The notes under the pieces are model-generated. The model made no database searches, had not been told where the DNA came from, and worked only from the letters and a program-made list of their open reading frames with translations. Shown piece after piece: positions 25,716-32,903 of a stretch of 56,215 nt of DNA (position 1 is its first letter; each line of letters opens with the position of its first letter). Both the position numbers and the translations under genes were made by a program. Source of the stretch: Chloroflexota bacterium (GTDB lineage: Bacteria; Chloroflexota; Anaerolineae; DTLA01); the NCBI GenBank assembly GCA_014874485.1, contig JADBJK010000022.1:1-56215 (forward strand). Direction: 5' to 3'.

Positions 25716-27035
25716 CGGCGGCCAGGTCAGGCTCTCCTTCAGCGTGGCCGACCAGGTTTCAAACGACGGGAAGCCGCGCCGCTCCTTTCCCGGCGGCAAA
25801 TCCTCATCCTCGGCGTGGAAGACGGCATAGGCCATCTGCTTCCACGACACGAAGCCCCCGTCGGCAGCCTCCACGTGCCGCGTGCCCCAGCAGCCGGTAT
25901 TCAGGTACACCCGCTCCAGTGGCTTGCCGTCGGCGGTCTCGCCAATCCCAATGGGAACCTGAACCGGCTGGTGGGTGTGGCCGTACACCAGGTAGTACAC
26001 GTCCGGGTCTGCCTGGGCCAGTTCCTTGCGGGCGGCCTCCTCGGCGGGCCTGGGGCGGATGCCCTTCAGCGCCTCGGCCAGCGCCAGCAGCCCGCCCATC
26101 CGCGTAACCCGGAACTTGTCCAGCAGGAACAGGACGGTCTGAATCTGGTCGGCCTCATCCAGCGGGTTGGGCCAGCGGTCGTGGCGGCGATACCAGTCGC
26201 GGACAAACGGCAGGTTGTTGAAGCGGGCCACCACCTCGTCAATGGCGTCCTCAACCACGCCGCGCAGCCATTCGTGCTGCTGCACCTGGTAGAAGAGCCA
26301 GTGCAGGGTGGCGTGCAACGGGCGGACGTTCTCAATCTGCTGGAGATTGCGCCGCAGGGCTTTCTGGGTCGCCGCGGGGAGCGCCCGAGCTTTCGGATGC
26401 GCCATGATGGTGTAGGGCAGGCGCGCCACCAGTTCGGTCGTGATCACGTCGCCGATGGGAACTTGCGCGTAGTCCTCGTCGGAGAACGACGCGCCGCCCT
26501 CGTAATTGAACACGTCGCGCTCGTGCCCATGTCGGGCCAGGACGCCGTAGCGGGAGTCGCGGTACACGTGGAGCACGGGCGCGGGTGCGGCTCCCAGCGC
26601 CGCCTGGGCCTTGCGCAGCAGCGAGGGGAACTGCGCGCACAGACGGTCGTGATTGCCGGCGACATAGATGCGCTCCGGCTCCGTGGCGAAGAGGGGGAAG
26701 CGCTCCTTCAGGCTTCCGCTCAACAGGGCGAACGTCTCGCGGTTGACCGGATGCACCAGGATGGCCTCCAGAATCTGGCCCGCGTGGCGCTCCAGCGCGT
26801 CGGGCGAAGCATTGCGGAGTCCCCACGGGCGCTCGTCTTCGGGGACATCAAACCACATCTCGGTGCGCAGGAGGTCAAAGATGTCGCCGAGGAACACGAT
26901 CTTGACCTCGGTGGCGCCAGACGAGCGAGAAGCCGCGGCCAGCGCCTCCAGGAACCCCTCAAAAGCGCGGGTAGAGACGTTGTGCTCGCCCGCTGTGCCA
27001 TCGCGGAAGTGCAGGTCGCTTACGATGACCAGCAT
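25704..27035 (-). CDS. Metallophosphoesterase (calcineurin-like)
   Basis: A 443-residue cytoplasmic protein with all five metallophosphoesterase motifs in order: SDLHFRDG, GDIFD, GNHDR, RHGHE and YGHTHQ. These bind two metal ions and hydrolyse phosphate esters. The middle of the protein (about 190-330) is an unusual helical insertion, richer in Arg and Trp than the core. It is longer than typical single-domain members. Third gene after the 101- and 55-residue genes on the same strand, with a repeat between. Substrate unknown. Confidence 0.85.
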   Translation of the reverse strand: MLVIVSDLHFRDGTAGEHNVSTRAFEGFLEALAAASRSSGATEVKIVFLGDIFDLLRTEMWFDVPEDERPWGLRNASPDALERHAGQILEAILVHPVNRETFALLSGSLKERFPLFATEPERIYVAGNHDRLCAQFPSLLRKAQAALGAAPAPVLHVYRDSRYGVLARHGHERDVFNYEGGASFSDEDYAQVPIGDVITTELVARLPYTIMAHPKARALPAATQKALRRNLQQIENVRPLHATLHWLFYQVQQHEWLRGVVEDAIDEVVARFNNLPFVRDWYRRHDRWPNPLDEADQIQTVLFLLDKFRVTRMGGLLALAEALKGIRPRPAEEAARKELAQADPDVYYLVYGHTHQPVQVPIGIGETADGKPLERVYLNTGCWGTRHVEAADGGFVSWKQMAYAVFHAEDEDLPPGKERRGFPSFETWSATLKESLTWPPVGH

Positions 27036-27054
27036 GGGCCAGACCTCTCAAAAT

Positions 27055-27118
27055 TGACGATTCCACCGCAGAGGCGTGTCCGTTTCCCCGCGGCGGTCTC
27101 CGCGGTGAACGCTTACCC
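27055..27118. repeat. CACCGCAGAGG / CCGCGGTGAA repeat
   Basis: Degenerate copy of the TTCACCGCAGAG inverted repeat, between the 55-residue gene and the phosphoesterase. Confidence 0.55.
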
Positions 27119-27145
27119 CTCGCCCTCACGGGGCGGAGCGGCCCG

Positions 27146-27313
27146 TCAGCATCCAGGCTCGCCGAAGTTGCCGCAGCATGACTTGCCGGTGCGGATCTTC
27201 TTCCAGTTGTTGCGGATGAACAGGCGAATCTTGCGCCCAAGCGGCATAGGCTGGCGCAGGTTCTGGATGGTCTCGCTGACGTTGGGCCCCTCGTGGGAAT
27301 GGCCGTCGCACAT
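27146..27313 (-). CDS. 55-residue Cys-rich small protein ending CCGNFGEPGC
   Basis: A short open frame 9 nt after the 101-residue gene, with GAGGTG upstream of its ATG. The N-terminus MCDGHSHEGP is Cys/His-rich. A basic amphipathic stretch LGRKIRLFIRNNWKKIRTG follows, then the tail SCCGNFGEPGC. The C-C-G-N-x-G-x-P-G-C tail is reminiscent of a small protein family I have seen in Chloroflexota and Firmicutes; that is from memory and unconfirmed. The Cys/His residues suggest metal binding. Function unknown. Confidence 0.65.
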   Translation of the reverse strand: MCDGHSHEGPNVSETIQNLRQPMPLGRKIRLFIRNNWKKIRTGKSCCGNFGEPGC

Positions 27314-27322
27314 GGGAGCACC

Positions 27323-27628
27323 TCACGGCGATTGGTGTTGCAGGGTCTGGATCAAAGTCTGCAAGAGGTACCGCGATTGGACAAGGCCGCGCTGGAACGC
27401 GATCCGCCTGTCGTCGTCCGAAAGACATGCGGCGTGGGTCAGCGGCGTGAAGCGCACTTGCACGAAAGCGGCCGCCTCCCGCGATGTGTCGCCGAAGATG
27501 CGCCGGATGGTGGCCTCGGCCTCATCGCGCCACGCCAGGAAGGCGGGCGTGGGTTCACCCTCCCGCTCCAGTTCGTCCAGGCAGGCCAGCAGGTCGCTCA
27601 GTTGGCGGATGGCATCCGCGTCGGTCAT
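27323..27628 (-). CDS. Small helical protein, unknown function
   Basis: A 101-residue all-helical acidic protein: LSDLLACLDELEREG, then WRDEAEATIRRIFGD, VQVRFTPL and FQRGLVQSRYLLQTLIQTL. The layout resembles the helical N-terminal region often joined to TIR-like nucleotide-binding effector domains, but here it stands alone; that likeness is weak. The ATG at 27628 has GGGAGG upstream and a strong promoter lies just ahead, so this is the first gene of a small operon with the 55-residue protein. Confidence 0.6.
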   Translation of the reverse strand: MTDADAIRQLSDLLACLDELEREGEPTPAFLAWRDEAEATIRRIFGDTSREAAAFVQVRFTPLTHAACLSDDDRRIAFQRGLVQSRYLLQTLIQTLQHQSP

Positions 27629-27657
27629 GTTGGCACTTGCCTCCCTACGTGTGAGGC

Positions 27658-27686
27658 ATTGTAACATGTCGCACGAGCGGTGTCAA
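27658..27686 (-). promoter_or_regulatory. Promoter of the 101-/55-residue operon
   Basis: Minus strand: consensus TTGACA at 27686-27681, 17-bp spacer, TACAAT at 27663-27658. Confidence 0.75.
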
Positions 27687-27689
27687 GGC

Positions 27690-27728
27690 GAAAAAACTCT
27701 CCCGCAGGTGCGCTGCCCGCGGGAGAGT
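27690..27728 (-). terminator. Rho-independent terminator
   Basis: Minus strand: arms ACTCTCCCGC and GCGGGAGAGT with a 13-nt loop, followed by TTTTTT. It stops transcripts from the peroxiredoxin side just before the next promoter. Confidence 0.85.
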
Positions 27729-27769
27729 GGGATATTCTCGTAACACGGTGAGACGAATGGTTGGCCACA

Positions 27770-28135
27770 GAGAGAATGGCTCATTGTCATTGCGAGCGAA
27801 GCGAAGCATCGCGGTTGGCGAGATTCTTCGCGGCTTCGCCGCTCAGAATGACAGAGCGGGGCTGTCATTGCGAGCGAAGCGAAGCAATCTCCGGCCTGTG
27901 CAGGGATTGCTTCGGGGCTTCGCCCCTCGCAATGACAACTTGTGCCTGTCATTGCGAGCGAAGCGCAGCAATCTCGGTCGGCCCACGTGCGACGCACCTC
28001 CGAGGTGCGTCGCACGTGCCTCCTCACGCCATTGTGAGCGAAGCCTCTCGGTTGGCGAGATTCTTCGCGGCTTCGCGCCTCAGTAGGGACAATTCATGAA
28101 TTGTCCCTACGAGCGCTGGGCGCTCTCGCAATGAC
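27770..28135. repeat. TCATTGCGAGCGAAGCGAAGC repeat array
   Basis: At least four direct units of TCATTGCGAGCGAAGCGAA(GC) alternating with GAGATTCTTCGCGGCTTCGCC and reverse units ending GCAATGACA, plus one copy of the 35-nt palindrome at 27984-28018 and a GGGACAATTCATGAATTGTCCC hairpin near 28085-28106. No gene. Confidence 0.85.
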
Positions 28136-28164
28136 ACGCTGTCAGGAATCCCTGTGGCGAAGGG

Positions 28165-28875
28165 CTAGAACGCGTTTTCGGGTTTCCAGACTTTCCACAC
28201 TTTGCCAGCCAAATCAGGGCCTGGCTTCAGGGTGGGCTTCCCCGGCTGCCAGCCCGAAGGCAACACCTCACCTGTGGCGCGATTGTGCTGATAGGCCTTC
28301 AGTTGGCGGATCAGTTCGGACACGTTGCGGCCCACGGGCGGCGTGAGCACCTCCATGGCCTGGATCACGCCGTCGGGGTCAATGAGGAAGCGGCCGCGAA
28401 TGTCCACGCCGGCCTCCTCATCGTACACGCCGTATGCGGTGCCGACGCGCCCACCCTGATCCGATAGCATCGGATAGGGAACGCCTCCCGGCACCATCTG
28501 CGACAGTTCGGTTTCCTGCCAGATCTTGTGGGTGAAGCGGCTATCGGTGCTCACAGACAGGACTTCGGCACCCAGCGCCTTGATCTCGGGGTACTTGACG
28601 GCGACCGCCGACAATTCGGTCGGTCAAACGAAGGTGAAGTCGCCGGGGTAGAAGCACAGGATCACCCATTTGCCTCTGTAATCGGACAGTTTGATGTTCT
28701 TGAACCCGCCGTCCACGAACGCGGGCAACTCAAAATCGGGTGCAGGTTTGCCAACTCTTGCCAACATTTTGGGAGCCTCCTTCATCTGGGGGGTTGGGGC
28801 CGAGGCGGACGCCGCCTCAGGCGGTGCGATGATACCTTTTGCCGGGGTAACACACTGATCTTTTGCTTCAGGCAT
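28165..28875 (-). CDS. Selenocysteine-containing peroxiredoxin (AhpC/Prx family), UGA at the peroxidatic position
   Basis: Two same-frame segments are separated only by TGA at 28626-28624. Read through, they give a 236-residue peroxiredoxin: [23 protein letters not shown], [U84], PTELSAVAV, then the rest of the thioredoxin fold to the C-terminus. In Prx/AhpC the residue between TFV and PTE is always the peroxidatic Cys, so UGA replaces exactly that codon. A SECIS-like hairpin follows. The usual resolving-Cys motif VCP is VLP here, so it looks like a 1-Cys type. Two starts are possible: 28875 (AAGGAGG upstream, 36-residue extension) and 28767 (AAGGAGG upstream, Sec at residue 48, the usual place). 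Reduces peroxides in the cytoplasm. Standard annotation would split it into two fragments. Confidence 0.85.
28597..28626 (-). promoter_or_regulatory. Bacterial SECIS element of the Sec-peroxiredoxin
   Basis: Directly after UGA the mRNA can fold GUCGGC-GGUC-GCCGUC: four C/G pairs, a U-U mismatch and a closing G-C. The apical loop is GGUC, 18-21 nt after UGA (28606-28603). The E. coli fdhF SECIS has GGUC in its loop 19-22 nt after UGA, which binds SelB. Confidence 0.75.
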
Positions 28876-28955
28876 CGGATACCTCCTTTCTTCTGGACTA
28901 CGTGTAGTGCACGCCGCCGAGACTGCCCTAGCGCGCGTCGTTCCCGTGTGCCTTT

Positions 28956-28984
28956 ATTATACCATAGAAGTGTCATTTTGTCCA
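28956..28984 (-). promoter_or_regulatory. Peroxiredoxin promoter
   Basis: Minus strand: TGGACA at 28984-28979, 17-bp spacer, TATAAT at 28961-28956; leader about 75 nt. Confidence 0.7.
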
Positions 28985-29065
28985 GTATTTCTTGTAAGTT
29001 TTAATATTCAACTTCTCCGGCGAGGGCGGGGTCGCGTAGAACCGCAGTGCCCAGCCAACGGGCGC

Positions 29066-29094
29066 TTGCGTCGTGCATGGGCATCGTGTAGAAT
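29066..29094 (+). promoter_or_regulatory. Promoter of the Fic gene
   Basis: TTGCGT at 29066-29071, 17-bp spacer, TAGAAT at 29089-29094; GAGGAG precedes the ATG at 29148. This decides the start against the upstream in-frame ATG at 29073. Confidence 0.6.
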
Positions 29095-29147
29095 GGAATC
29101 ACGATGGGGCGTTCCGCTCTCCCAGTCGCGCCCCGGCAGAGGAGACG

Positions 29148-30308
29148 ATGAATCCCGAAACGTTCACCAACCCCTCGGGCCAGGTAATGCGAGTAGAACA
29201 CGAGGGCAAGGCGTTCTGGGCCTTCGTGCCCGACCCGCTGCCGCCCGACGTAACGCTGGATGCAAGGCTCGTGCGCGTCCTGTCGGACGCCGACCGCGCC
29301 CTGGGCGAACTGGCCGGGCTGGGCCGTGCCATCCCCAATCCCCACCTGCTCATCGGCCCGTTCACCCGCCGTGAGGCCGTGCTGTCCTCGCGCATTGAGG
29401 GCACCCAGGCCGACATCGCCGACGTGTACGCCTACGAGGCGGGCGCGCTGGGCAATCGCGATACCGACGCCCGCGAGGTGGTCAACTACGTCCGCGCCAT
29501 GAACCACGGCCTGCAGCGCCTGGCCGAGGTGCCCGTGAGCCTGCGCCTCGTCCGGGAACTCCACGCGCACCTGATGGAGGGCGTGCGCGGTGGCGCGGCG
29601 ACGCCCGGCGAGTTCCGCCACGTGCAGAATTACATCGGTCGGCCCGGCTGCACCGTGGAGACCGCCGACTTCGTCCCCCCGCCCGTCTCCCAGATGATCC
29701 CCGCGTTGGAGGACTGGGAAGCCTACCTGCACACCGACGACGGCAACCCGCCCCTGGTGCGCCTGGCGTACATCCACTACCAGTTTGAGACCATCCACCC
29801 GTTTCTGGACGGCAACGGGCGCATCGGTCGCCTGCTCATCCCGCTGTTGCTGGTGGAGTGGAATCTCCTGCCGCTGCCCCTGTTGTATCTGAGCGCGTTC
29901 TTTGAGCAGCACCGCAGCGAGTACTACGACCTGCTGTTGGCGGTGAGCCAGCGGAGCACGTGGGAGGACTGGCTGCTGTTCTTCCTGCGCGGCGTGGAGG
30001 AGCAGGCGCGGGACGCCATCGCGCGGGCGCGGCGGCTGCAGGATTTGCAGCGCGCGTGGCGCGAGCGGCTCCAGGCCCGGCCCTACACGGCTGCGGCCCT
30101 GCTGAGACTGGTGGACGAGTTGTTCGTCGCGCCGACGGTTACCGTGCCCCAGGTGCAGGACATCCTGGGCGTTACGCACCGCGCCGCGAACCAGACCGTG
30201 ATGCGGCTGGTGGAGGAGGGCATCCTGGTTCCCATTCCAGGCCGCGCCCGCAATCGCCAGTTCGTCGCCCAGGCCATTGTGGACATCCTCACCGGCGACG
30301 GGGAATGA
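29148..30308 (+). CDS. Fic family protein (class II, with inhibitory helix and C-terminal winged helix)
   Basis: A 386-residue Fic/DOC protein. The Fic motif HPFLDGNGRIGR starts at H217 and is complete, so AMP- or NMP-transfer to a target protein is possible. An N-terminal inhibitory motif SSRIEG (residues 80-85, pattern S-x-x-x-E-G) marks a class II enzyme held off by its own Glu84. The last ~70 residues (VPQVQDILGVTHRAANQTVMRL in part) form a winged-helix DNA-binding domain, which suggests autoregulation. No separate antitoxin gene. Dyad symmetric sequences follow its stop. Confidence 0.9.
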   Translation: MNPETFTNPSGQVMRVEHEGKAFWAFVPDPLPPDVTLDARLVRVLSDADRALGELAGLGRAIPNPHLLIGPFTRREAVLSSRIEGTQADIADVYAYEAGALGNRDTDAREVVNYVRAMNHGLQRLAEVPVSLRLVRELHAHLMEGVRGGAATPGEFRHVQNYIGRPGCTVETADFVPPPVSQMIPALEDWEAYLHTDDGNPPLVRLAYIHYQFETIHPFLDGNGRIGRLLIPLLLVEWNLLPLPLLYLSAFFEQHRSEYYDLLLAVSQRSTWEDWLLFFLRGVEEQARDAIARARRLQDLQRAWRERLQARPYTAAALLRLVDELFVAPTVTVPQVQDILGVTHRAANQTVMRLVEEGILVPIPGRARNRQFVAQAIVDILTGDGE

Positions 30309-30362
30309 TACTTGGGTATCACACGCAGAGCGTTATGATACTTTTTGTGCGAAAAGTATCAT
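30306..30362. promoter_or_regulatory. Two TGATAC dyads after the Fic gene (operator or terminator)
   Basis: TGATAC-TTGG-GTATCA overlaps the Fic stop codon at 30306-30321. ATGATACTTTT-TGTGCG-AAAAGTATCAT lies at 30335-30362 with perfect 11-bp arms. The same half-site occurs four times. The second could end transcription in either direction, or bind the Fic winged helix. Confidence 0.5.
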
Positions 30363-30452
30363 AAGGCACTTGCTAAGTCAAAGAGGTCGCATTCGCAGGC
30401 GGCCTGGGGTGAGCCAACCTGATGAGAGATCAGAGGCTTTGCAGGTGGGAGC

Positions 30453-31211
30453 ATGACACACTACGATCCCGGAAGGCATCATAGGCGGTCCATCCGCCTG
30501 AAGGGGTACGACTACTCGGAGCGCGGTGCGTACTTTATCACGGTCTGCATTCAAAACCGAGAGCCCCTCTTGGGGGAGATCGTGGGCGAGGAGTTGCGCT
30601 TGAACGACGCGGGGCGCATGGTCGAAGAGGAATGGCTACGTCTGGCCAGTCAATTCCCATTCGTTGAGACGGATGCCTACGTCGTCATGCCAAACCATTT
30701 CCACGGAATCCTGTTTATCGTCGGTGAGAACGCGGAGGCAAACCCACCATTCACCCCCAATTCTGCCAAGGGCACGCACGCCGCAGGGGCGAACCTCGTG
30801 TTCGCCCCTGCCTCCGATGGCGAGGCGCGAGGCGCTCACAAAGAGGGCGATCACAAGAGGGGCGATCACAAGAAAGGCGATCACAAGAAGGGCGATCACA
30901 AGAAGGGCGATCACAAGAAGGGCGATCACAAGGATCGCCCTTACGCGGCCCGGCCGTGCGGCACGCTCCCCGGGAGCCTCGGCCGTGTCGTCCAGGCATT
31001 CAAATCGCGCACCACCCACAGGTATGTCATGGGTGTTCGTTACCAGGGTTGGACGCCGTTTCCCGGGCGCCTATGGCAACGCAACTACTACGAACATATC
31101 GTCCGCAACGAGGCAGATCTCAATCGGATTCGGGAGTATGTCGCGACGAACCCTCTGCGCTGGACACTTGACCAACTCAATCCTGCGAATCCACCACCGG
31201 CCAGCGGCTGA
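30453..31211 (+). CDS. REP-associated tyrosine transposase (RAYT, IS200-like Y1) with internal repeat insertion
   Basis: A 252-residue Y1 transposase. It starts in the typical RAYT way: SIRLKGYDYSERGAYFITVC. The HUH metal site is MPNHFHG; the C-terminal part YYEHIVRNEADLNRIREYV carries the catalytic Tyr region, and NPLRW ends the domain. Between these parts, about residues 108-170 are not of the family: they are encoded by an inverted repeat at 30784-30810 and six 15-bp repeats encoding GDHKK at 30846-30935. RAYTs act on REP palindromes. Activity after this insertion is uncertain, but the frame stays open. Confidence 0.85.
   Translation: MTHYDPGRHHRRSIRLKGYDYSERGAYFITVCIQNREPLLGEIVGEELRLNDAGRMVEEEWLRLASQFPFVETDAYVVMPNHFHGILFIVGENAEANPPFTPNSAKGTHAAGANLVFAPASDGEARGAHKEGDHKRGDHKKGDHKKGDHKKGDHKKGDHKDRPYAARPCGTLPGSLGRVVQAFKSRTTHRYVMGVRYQGWTPFPGRLWQRNYYEHIVRNEADLNRIREYVATNPLRWTLDQLNPANPPPASG
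30784..30810. repeat. Palindrome inside the transposase gene
   Basis: Arms CAGGGGCGAAC and GTTCGCCCCTG (11 bp, perfect), loop CTCGT. Inserted in frame. Confidence 0.85.
30846..30935. repeat. Six 15-bp tandem repeats inside the transposase gene
   Basis: GGCGATCACAAGAAG units starting at 30846, 30861, 30876, 30891, 30906 and 30921; followed by GATCGCCC, the complement of the unit start. Because 15 is a multiple of 3, copy number can change without breaking the frame. Confidence 0.9.
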
Positions 31212-31229
31212 ACGCTGGCTGCCCGCGCC

Positions 31230-32903
31230 CTACATCCTCTCCGGCGCGGCGACGCCCATCAACCGCAGCACCCGCGCCAGCACGACCTTCGCCGCCAGCA
31301 CCAACTTCAGCCGCGCGCGGCTCACTTCGCGGTCCTCGGGCAGCGACGAAATCACGCGGCACTCCTTGTAGAACGAGTGGAACGTCGCTGCCAGGCTCTG
31401 GGCGTAGTGTGGCAGCAGGTGCGGCGCCAGTTTCGTCGTCGCCTGCTCCAGCACCTCCGGCAGTTCCAGCATCTTGCGGATGAGCGCCTGCTCGGGCGGC
31501 GTCGTCAGCAGGCTCACGTCGCCGCCGGCGTAGTCGGCCATCCCCTGCTCCTCGGCGTAGCGCAGGATGCTGGCAATGCGCGCGTGCCCGTATTGCACGT
31601 AGTACACCGGGTTCTCCTGCGACTGCTCCTTGGCCAGTTCCAGGTCAAAGTCCATCTGCGAGTCGGCGGTGCGGGCCAGCAGGAAGAAGCGCACCGCGTC
31701 CGGGCCGACCTCGTCTAGCACCTCGCGCAGGGTGATGATGTCGCCCGTGCGCTTGGAGATGCGCACGATTTCGCCCCCGCGCCGTAGCGTTACCAACTGG
31801 TACAGGATGATGGTCAGCCGGTCGGGGTCAAGCCCCAGGGCGGGCATCATCGCTTTCATGCCGGGCACGTGGCCCTGATGGTCGGCCCCCCACACGTCAA
31901 TGACCCAGTCAAACCCGCGCAGGACGAACTTGTTGTAGTGGTACGAGATGTCCGACGCGAAGTACAGCGGCGTCCCGTCGGAGCGGATGAGCACCTCATC
32001 GTCGGGCAGGTCGGGCGACGTGAACCAGATGGCGCCTTCTTTCTCCACGACGTAGCCGCCCTCGCGCAGGATGGTCATCACACGACCGAACGTGCCATCG
32101 TCGTACAGGCTCTGCTCCGAGAACCAGTTATCATAGTGGATGCCCATGCGGGCCAGGTCTTCCTTGGCCTGCTTCAGGATCAACTCCAGGCCCAACTTCC
32201 CCAGTTGGGGCAGGGCCTGCTCCTTGGGCATCTCCAGGAAGCGCGCTCCCTCGCGGGCCACGATTTCGGCGGCCATGTCCACCATATACCGTCCGTGGTA
32301 GCCGTCCTCGGGCACGGGCACGTCGCGCCCCAGCGCCTGGGCGTAGCGGGCGTAGAGTGTCTCGTAGAACGCGCGCATGCGGCTGCCCGCGTCGTTGACG
32401 TAGTACTCGCGGTGCACGCTGTACCCCGCCGCCTCCAGCACGTTGGCCAGCGTATCGCCGATGACCACGTTGCGGCCCGTGCCCATGTGGAGCGGGCCGG
32501 TGGGGTTGGCGCTGCCGTACTCCACCTGCACGCGCTTGCCCCGCCCGATGTCCAGCCGTCCGAAGTTCTCGCCCGCCTGCAGAATCGCGTCCACCTGGCG
32601 GCAGACCCAGCCCGTGTCCAGCGTGAAATTGAGGTACCCCGGATGCGCCACCTCCACCTTGCCCACGAAGTCGGCCTGGGGCAGGTGGGCCACAACGATC
32701 TCGGCGATCTTGACCGGCGCCATGCGGGCGTACTTCGCCAGGCCCATGCAGACGGCGGTGGAGTAGTCGCCGTGCGTCTCCTGCTTAGGCCGCTCCACGA
32801 CGATTTCCGGTATGTCAAAGGCGGGCAGGTGGCCTTTCTTCTGGGCTTTCCTGATGGCCTTCGTAACGAGGTCGGCAATCTGCTGGCTGATCAATCCCGT
32901 CAT
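31230..32903 (-). CDS. argS: Arginyl-tRNA synthetase
   Basis: A 557-residue class I synthetase that charges tRNA-Arg. It has the N-terminal Add-1 domain (KQETHGDYSTAVCMGLAK), the HIGH-type signature in EYGSANPTGPLHMGTGRN, a second signature region VRISKRTGDIITL in place of KMSKS, as often seen in ArgRS, and an anticodon-binding helical domain ending with RVLRLMGVAAPERM. Its start overlaps the polA stop by 4 nt (ATGA), so it is translated from the polA transcript. Confidence 0.95.
   Translation of the reverse strand: MTGLISQQIADLVTKAIRKAQKKGHLPAFDIPEIVVERPKQETHGDYSTAVCMGLAKYARMAPVKIAEIVVAHLPQADFVGKVEVAHPGYLNFTLDTGWVCRQVDAILQAGENFGRLDIGRGKRVQVEYGSANPTGPLHMGTGRNVVIGDTLANVLEAAGYSVHREYYVNDAGSRMRAFYETLYARYAQALGRDVPVPEDGYHGRYMVDMAAEIVAREGARFLEMPKEQALPQLGKLGLELILKQAKEDLARMGIHYDNWFSEQSLYDDGTFGRVMTILREGGYVVEKEGAIWFTSPDLPDDEVLIRSDGTPLYFASDISYHYNKFVLRGFDWVIDVWGADHQGHVPGMKAMMPALGLDPDRLTIILYQLVTLRRGGEIVRISKRTGDIITLREVLDEVGPDAVRFFLLARTADSQMDFDLELAKEQSQENPVYYVQYGHARIASILRYAEEQGMADYAGGDVSLLTTPPEQALIRKMLELPEVLEQATTKLAPHLLPHYAQSLAATFHSFYKECRVISSLPEDREVSRARLKLVLAAKVVLARVLRLMGVAAPERM

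Noticed and set aside
27727-28099. Plus-strand ORFs rich in HCERSEA-type peptide
   Set aside because: These are translations of the TCATTGCGAGCGAAGCGAAGC repeat, a known source of false proteins.
28624-28875. Peroxiredoxin as a pseudogene broken by a nonsense mutation
   Set aside because: The single stop replaces precisely the catalytic Cys codon, both sides keep normal family sequence, starts have strong ribosome-binding sites, and a SECIS-like loop follows.
30846-30935. CRISPR array
   Set aside because: Units are only 15 bp, directly adjacent with no spacers, and encode an in-frame GDHKK repeat.
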